NCBI GenBank assembly: GCA_019096065.1
Contig: JAGUCH010000001.1
Span: forward strand, 3,844,001-3,908,000
Length of the DNA stretch: 64,000 nt
Origin: Paracyclopina nana
Taxonomy: Eukaryota; Arthropoda; Copepoda; Cyclopoida; Cyclopettidae
Direction: 5' to 3'
Notes under the pieces: generated by a model
Told to the model about the DNA's origin: nothing
Databases searched by the model: none
Seen by the model: only the letters and a program-made list of their open reading frames with translations
Program-made: the position numbers and the translations under genes
Part shown: piece after piece, positions 59,062 to 64,000 of the stretch
Layout: the number at the start of each line of letters is the position of its first letter
Numbering within the stretch: position 1 is the stretch's first letter

Positions 59062-60487
59062 GTAGGTTTATTACTTTCCATCCTCAACTTTTCTGTTACG
59101 GCTTAGTGCTCCGGATAGAGCTTAGGGAGCATGTGACATCTACAGAAACCTTATGTTTTGTTTGTGAGATCACTGGGACACCATAGATATTGTGGCATCG
59201 GATATACGAACTTTTTCCGGTGATGCTGCGACGAAGAAAAGGATACGTATAGGTTAGAGCATTGCGAGATGCATTAGATGGTTCAGCCAACATACAAATC
59301 TTTCCAATAATGAAGTGACAAAGGGATCAACATTATGGATATGTAGTCGATTTTCCCACTAGACATTAGGGAAAATCTTATGAGGAAATCCGTCATAGGA
59401 TTAATCAGTTTTACAGATAATTAGGATAAAGTATTGACAGCAGACTTCCTTAAAAAGCTACATCAGCCAGCTCAAAATACAGTATCTCATCTTCATATTT
59501 GTGCAAAAAATACATGAGAAGTGGCGTATCCTTTCAAAATCTTGCAATATGTATTTTGCACGCGTTTGAAAAGCCACCTCATTTTAACCTGATGCGATGT
59601 CATCCTAACCTTTCAAAATGCAAGGCATACGTGGCAAGTAAAAGATAGCTTTGCAGCGACACGATCTCGCGGTAAAAAAGCAGCTATTTGATGACATTTT
59701 CATAGCTCTCCCCTATATACCCCAAGCTCTACTGCTACTACTTCAACATTTTCCTCCACTCTATGTGGGTACAAAATTTGAATTTCCGCTTCTGTGAGCC
59801 AACAAATATGAAGTAGGAAACCAATTTTTGTCTGCTTTCTAAAAATGTATTCTTTTGAAGCTGACTGCTCCTGTTGCTCGTTGGTTAAAAACTTTTCGAG
59901 CTTAGAGCTAGGGCTTTTGTTACAGGAATAATGTACAGCCAGAACCGCATACCAAAAGACTCCATCTTTAAAAATTGAATTTGGTTTCGAATTTCCAACG
60001 GCTCCAAGTAAAAATTCTGTGCAGTTTTGCAAGCACCGGTGAACTTGGGTTTTTCGTCTTTACTTTTTCGGTCACGTCACGCTGAACAAAATTCATTACA
60101 AATAGCATAGATCTGCAAATATTTTGTCCCAGAAGAAAACTAGAAAAAAGCCTTGATGCTCGGAATTCAGGTTACCCATGATCTATTCTGATATGGTGAG
60201 CCGTGAGGGCAGCTGTACTGTTTAAAGACCAGTATGTACGGGTTAGTCAGTGACGTCACTCACTGCATCTAGAATCGGGTACTGGAAATCGGCCCATATT
60301 TCGCCCAGCGGTCAGCGCGTTAATTCTCAGATGGCTGAAAGCTGCCCGCATGTGCCATCTCAGAAGGCAAAATGCTTAGTTCTGCATTTATTTATTTACA
60401 AAAGAGGCCTTTTTTCAACCCCAATTTACTTATGGCTCCAAAAAAATACGATTTTGTTATAATCTTACCATTTTGCAAGGTCTTGTT

Positions 60488-60580
60488 CACGCGAACATGA
60501 CGTCAAGCCATCTGAATTTAACGCCATCTAGTGCACAGTGCTTTACTCCGAGTCAGATGGCTTGACGTCATGTTCGCGTG
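60488..60580. repeat. Perfect 28-bp inverted repeat with CRE-like core
   Basis: Arms 60488-60515 and 60553-60580 are exact complements around a 37-base spacer. Each arm contains TGACGTCA, the consensus cAMP-response-element palindrome. It could be a small foldback element or a regulatory site. Confidence 0.75.
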
Positions 60581-60735
60581 ATCGCAGATGCCCCATCAGC
60601 AATTTTGGATCGGAGTCGTTACAAGAATTTGATCTTAATAAAAGCCATAGAGTCAATTTTCCCTTTCAAGATGACCGTCCGTTCTTATTCCTAAGGCAGC
60701 GAACTACGTACAAGCAGCCCTTTACTACTGTTACT

Positions 60736-61137
60736 TAGAGAACTGCATGGTAAGAGATCGGCGGACACAATAATACTGAGATTTTCCGTGTTCTCGAAAA
60801 TCGCTAAAGGGAATCATGAAGTGAGCCAAATATTTTTAAGGCATTTAGTGAAGGGAAAAATTAACAATTTGCCCTTTAAACAGCATTAAGCCTCATTGAT
60901 TGTGTTTTTGAAGCCTTAGTGAATTTGTTCATCTTACATTTAGTGAACCAAAACTTATTAGAAATTGGCTTTGAATTGAAGCTAAAGATTGTGCTTAATT
61001 GAGCCATTATCAGTTGACAGTAAAATTGTTAAGGGTTGAGGGAATTTTCGCTCAAAATTCCGCCAAGTTTTCCCTTTGCGGTTAACTGAAAAGCGCGCGA
61101 TGAGTGTTCGCCGCTCTCTTATTATGGAGTTTCTCTA
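60736..61137. mobile_element. hAT-like MITE, copy 2
   Basis: 402 bp, nearly identical to 37377-37778, with ends TAGAGAAC and GTTTCTCTA. The flanking 8-mers (CTGTTACT and GTCGAACT) do not match, so the target duplication has decayed or been rearranged. Confidence 0.8.
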
Positions 61138-64000
61138 GTCGAACTTATTAACTTGGCGAGGTGGAGTGACATATTTTCTAAAAATTACACTACCTATGAC
61201 TTTGACCAGAGTTTCAACCTTTGCAATCTGCTCAGCAATGTGCGTTGGATGATTGCCGCTATCTCTTGTAATCAAGTTGAACTAACTGTAACTAATCGAA
61301 TAGCTACGCTGTGGTAGGCTTCTAGACGAAATTTTAATGGAGATCTGTGGATATTGGTTAGAGTTTCTGCATAAATAATCGTGTTTTACGCCAAAACCTC
61401 TCGGAAAAAGCCAAAATTCGACGAAGGCTTATTTTTGTTGGGATTTGCCTGGAAACGCTTGCAAGCGTGTGAAAGGATCGCTCATTGTCACTGGCGAACA
61501 AGTTAAACTATATATTCAGTTTGAATTTCCCTCTTTTTTTGATGTACTAGCGCGACGGGATTCGTGATTAATCATGACTTTGTTTTTTAAGGATTGCTCG
61601 TTAGAGATAGTTAGAGAAGCCCAGAGCTTACCTTAGTTTTGGCCCAATTTCGTCGTGTCCAAACACTCTACTCAGTCTACTGGCCCTGACCCATGCACTG
61701 CGGCTACTGCCTTAACATGTTTATCAGACCGTCAGCTTGGTTCAGGCTGAGCACGCATGGGTCACGCGCACGCCAAGCTTGGTCAACCGAGCTGACCCTC
61801 GTGCTTCGCTGAGTAGTGTAACAGCAGCCAGCACTCCACTCAGCAGTCGGCACTCAGCAGTCGGTCGAGGAATTTTGAGTCGGGTGGACATTTGCTCAAT
61901 TCTGGGGAAATGCAATTAAAGCTAGTATAGTGGAAATTCTCGTGGTTTTGGTGATCACGTTTAAGTGCAAGTGAGTGAATGCTTGGATTAATGGTAAGCG
62001 AATTAACATACTATTATTAGATTTTTGACGATTTGGGTAGATTTCCGACTATATTGTCGATGTTTGACGACGACAATTTCCAAATTGTCCCATCGAAAAG
62101 TAAGCTTATGATAATATGCCGTAACAAGTGTAATGACACGTCGGTCTCGGGCAGTTTCTGAAGGCTTTTACTTACCTACAGAGCATCTTTCGCGAAAAGA
62201 GTCCAGATGGCGTCCTTTACTTGACTAGAAAGCTATTCTTGTGTTTCTCGCGCCATCTATATACGAAACATTGTTTAAAAATCTGAAATACGTAGAAAGG
62301 CGCAAGAAAAAATTATTTTTCGATATAATCGCGTTGAAAACGTCTGAAGATAAAGTTTGTATTTTTTGAGGCTCTTCATGAGGCTCTGGTTTAAGTAAAA
62401 AATACTCTCTTGTTCCCTTGGGAGCTTAGTTTTAAAATCCGTCGTCTATCGTTCATAAAAGTTGTACGAGGAAAAAGAAAAATTCCATTGTACTCTTGAC
62501 GACCATGCATATTAGGGACCTTTTTAGTGCTTAGTGCCTTTGATGCATAACCCTTAAGGAAAGTCCTTCCCTTTTTGTTGCCTAGTGAACGCCAATTCAA
62601 TTTATGACGAAATCCATCTACACCTTAGAAAGCGAACAATTATTCTTGGTTTTAAATGTGTCATTATTTTACTGCACAGATATAATGACGTCACGACACC
62701 ATGAATAACATCTTTTAAAGTGGACAAATAGTTTTGTACTAGAGCCAACTAGAACCAAACTGCAATCAAAGCACCACTGCATTGTTGTTTTTAAGTTGAT
62801 GAATCTGTTCAGAAATGCAAGCACTGCTAGTATTCATGCAAAATACTTTTAGATATTGCTCGCAATTTTACGGGGATTCATTTTATATGCGTAGGCTTGA
62901 ATATTTGCAGCCCTCCATGATAGCATAGTAATGTCTTGTCACACTTGCGATGAGGCCGATCTAGCATCGTGCAGATCGCCACATTTAGCCAACGGCGTCT
63001 TTTGTTTAGAGTGAGAGCCATAAAAACAATCTCAGCTCTTCTAGCTTGTGTGAAAAACTCCGAAGGTCATGTGCATGTACATTTTTTCTGGAGTAAGGAC
63101 TTTCCCGAAAAATTCAAGCTAACCTAAAAAGATACTAAAGTGTACCTTACTTGGCTTTTTCTCCAGTTGCTTTGCTTTCAAAGTGCCCAAAAGTTGCCAT
63201 TCCCTACGGATTTTCATAATGCTACATTAGTTGCTAGGTGTAGATGTGCTTGAGGTAGCCGGCATTTTAACTAGAATACGCTTTTACTAAATCGTTCAAC
63301 ACAAATTTAGATTAACAGCAACTTTAAAGGCCCTGCTCTAGCATGATATAGCAATAGGCTTTAAAGATTTATTGTCGATTAGCTACACTCAGGAAAGGCA
63401 AAGGCTTCTTTATTTGCTCTTGCTTACCTTGACTTGTGCAAACGTCATGAAGGTCTTTTTTAATTATGATGCATACTTCTTTAATGTGTCATGCTAAGCA
63501 TTATTTTGACACTCTAATTGTATTGTTTGTGTACTTTTGAGGAGCACTCTCCCTTAGGAAATTATCAAAAGCTTTTTAAGCTATTTATATTGAAGATGAA
63601 GACAAAAATGAGTCGAGACTTTTTGACAAACGTAGTACGTCATAGTTTTTTTATTAGTTAGCACCTCTTTATAAAAGGTTTCATGCCGAAAGCAGGAAAT
63701 TAAAGCTTTTTTTCGTCACTTAAGTACAACAGCAACAGGCCGACGACCAAAGAGTTTCACTAGCGCGGTAGGCCTAGAACTTCTATGGGGAAATGAGCGA
63801 GCGAAACGCCGGCGAAGTTGAGAAAGCATCTTTGTTCGCGTTGTCCGCCTTATACTTATTGCCAGAAGAAAATGTACGTAGTCACATGTAGGCTCTTGTT
63901 TCTCTTGGACGTGTTCAAGCTACTTTCTGACTGTTAGTGGAGAAAATCATGCATGTGTGCATTTGTGACAATGAGGAAAAAGTTAACAAGCTAGCCCTAC

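Larger units (their letters stand above)
59062..64000. other. Probable intron or intergenic sequence
   Basis: It begins at the receptor splice donor GTAGGT. Apart from a palindrome (60488-60580) and a hAT-like MITE (60736-61137), no exon with TM5-TM7 features and no RNA gene was found. Confidence 0.5.

Overview
This is a eukaryotic nuclear window, most likely from an arthropod and possibly a crustacean. The evidence is intron-split genes with GT/AG junctions and AATAAA signals, an AT-rich background full of miniature transposons, and neuropeptide and biogenic-amine receptors of arthropod type. Species cannot be named from the sequence. Most of the window is intron, intergenic DNA or repeats.

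Layout. 1-13.4 kb has no gene I can support, only the first copy (6931-7610) of a ~680 bp repeat family. 13437-14789 (minus) is a 451-codon low-complexity coding exon of unknown family. 25767-27970 (minus) holds four exons of a PDZ + PTB protein of the RGS12/loco type; its RGS part was not found. About 0.8 kb upstream and divergent is a six-exon, 526-residue GPCR of the GnRH/AKH/corazonin superfamily (28778-34952, plus), with miniature transposons in its introns. Next come a four-exon secreted IGFBP-rP1-like protein (35567-36513) and a two-exon, 169-residue unknown protein (38513-39114). 37-46 kb is a graveyard of miniature inverted-repeat elements (hAT-like and PIF/Harbinger-like, one nested in another), hairpins and short tandem repeats. 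46475-55717 is a complete, GC-rich Ty3/gypsy-type retrotransposon with 245-bp LTRs, a 4-bp target duplication, gag, pol and an env-like gene. 57577-59061 carries two exons of an octopamine/tyramine-type receptor whose 3' half was not found.

Genes and interplay. The receptors, the IGFBP-like protein and the PDZ/PTB scaffold are plausible signalling genes, but nothing in the sequence shows that they act together. The retroelement is a coherent expression unit: a Gag zinc knuckle, a -1 frameshift signal at the gag/pol junction whose predicted hairpin loop contains the gag stop codon, a Pol with protease-RT-RNase H-integrase order, and a splice-acceptor-like site just before an env signal peptide. 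Breaks near the starts of gag and env suggest this copy is not fully intact.

Most unusual signal. Four copies of the ~680-930 bp family end in a 150-bp near-perfect palindrome. In one copy the palindrome is inverted relative to the other three, including its small internal asymmetries, like flip and flop isomers. Each copy also carries a minus-strand tRNA-Glu-like gene with B box and T-run terminator.
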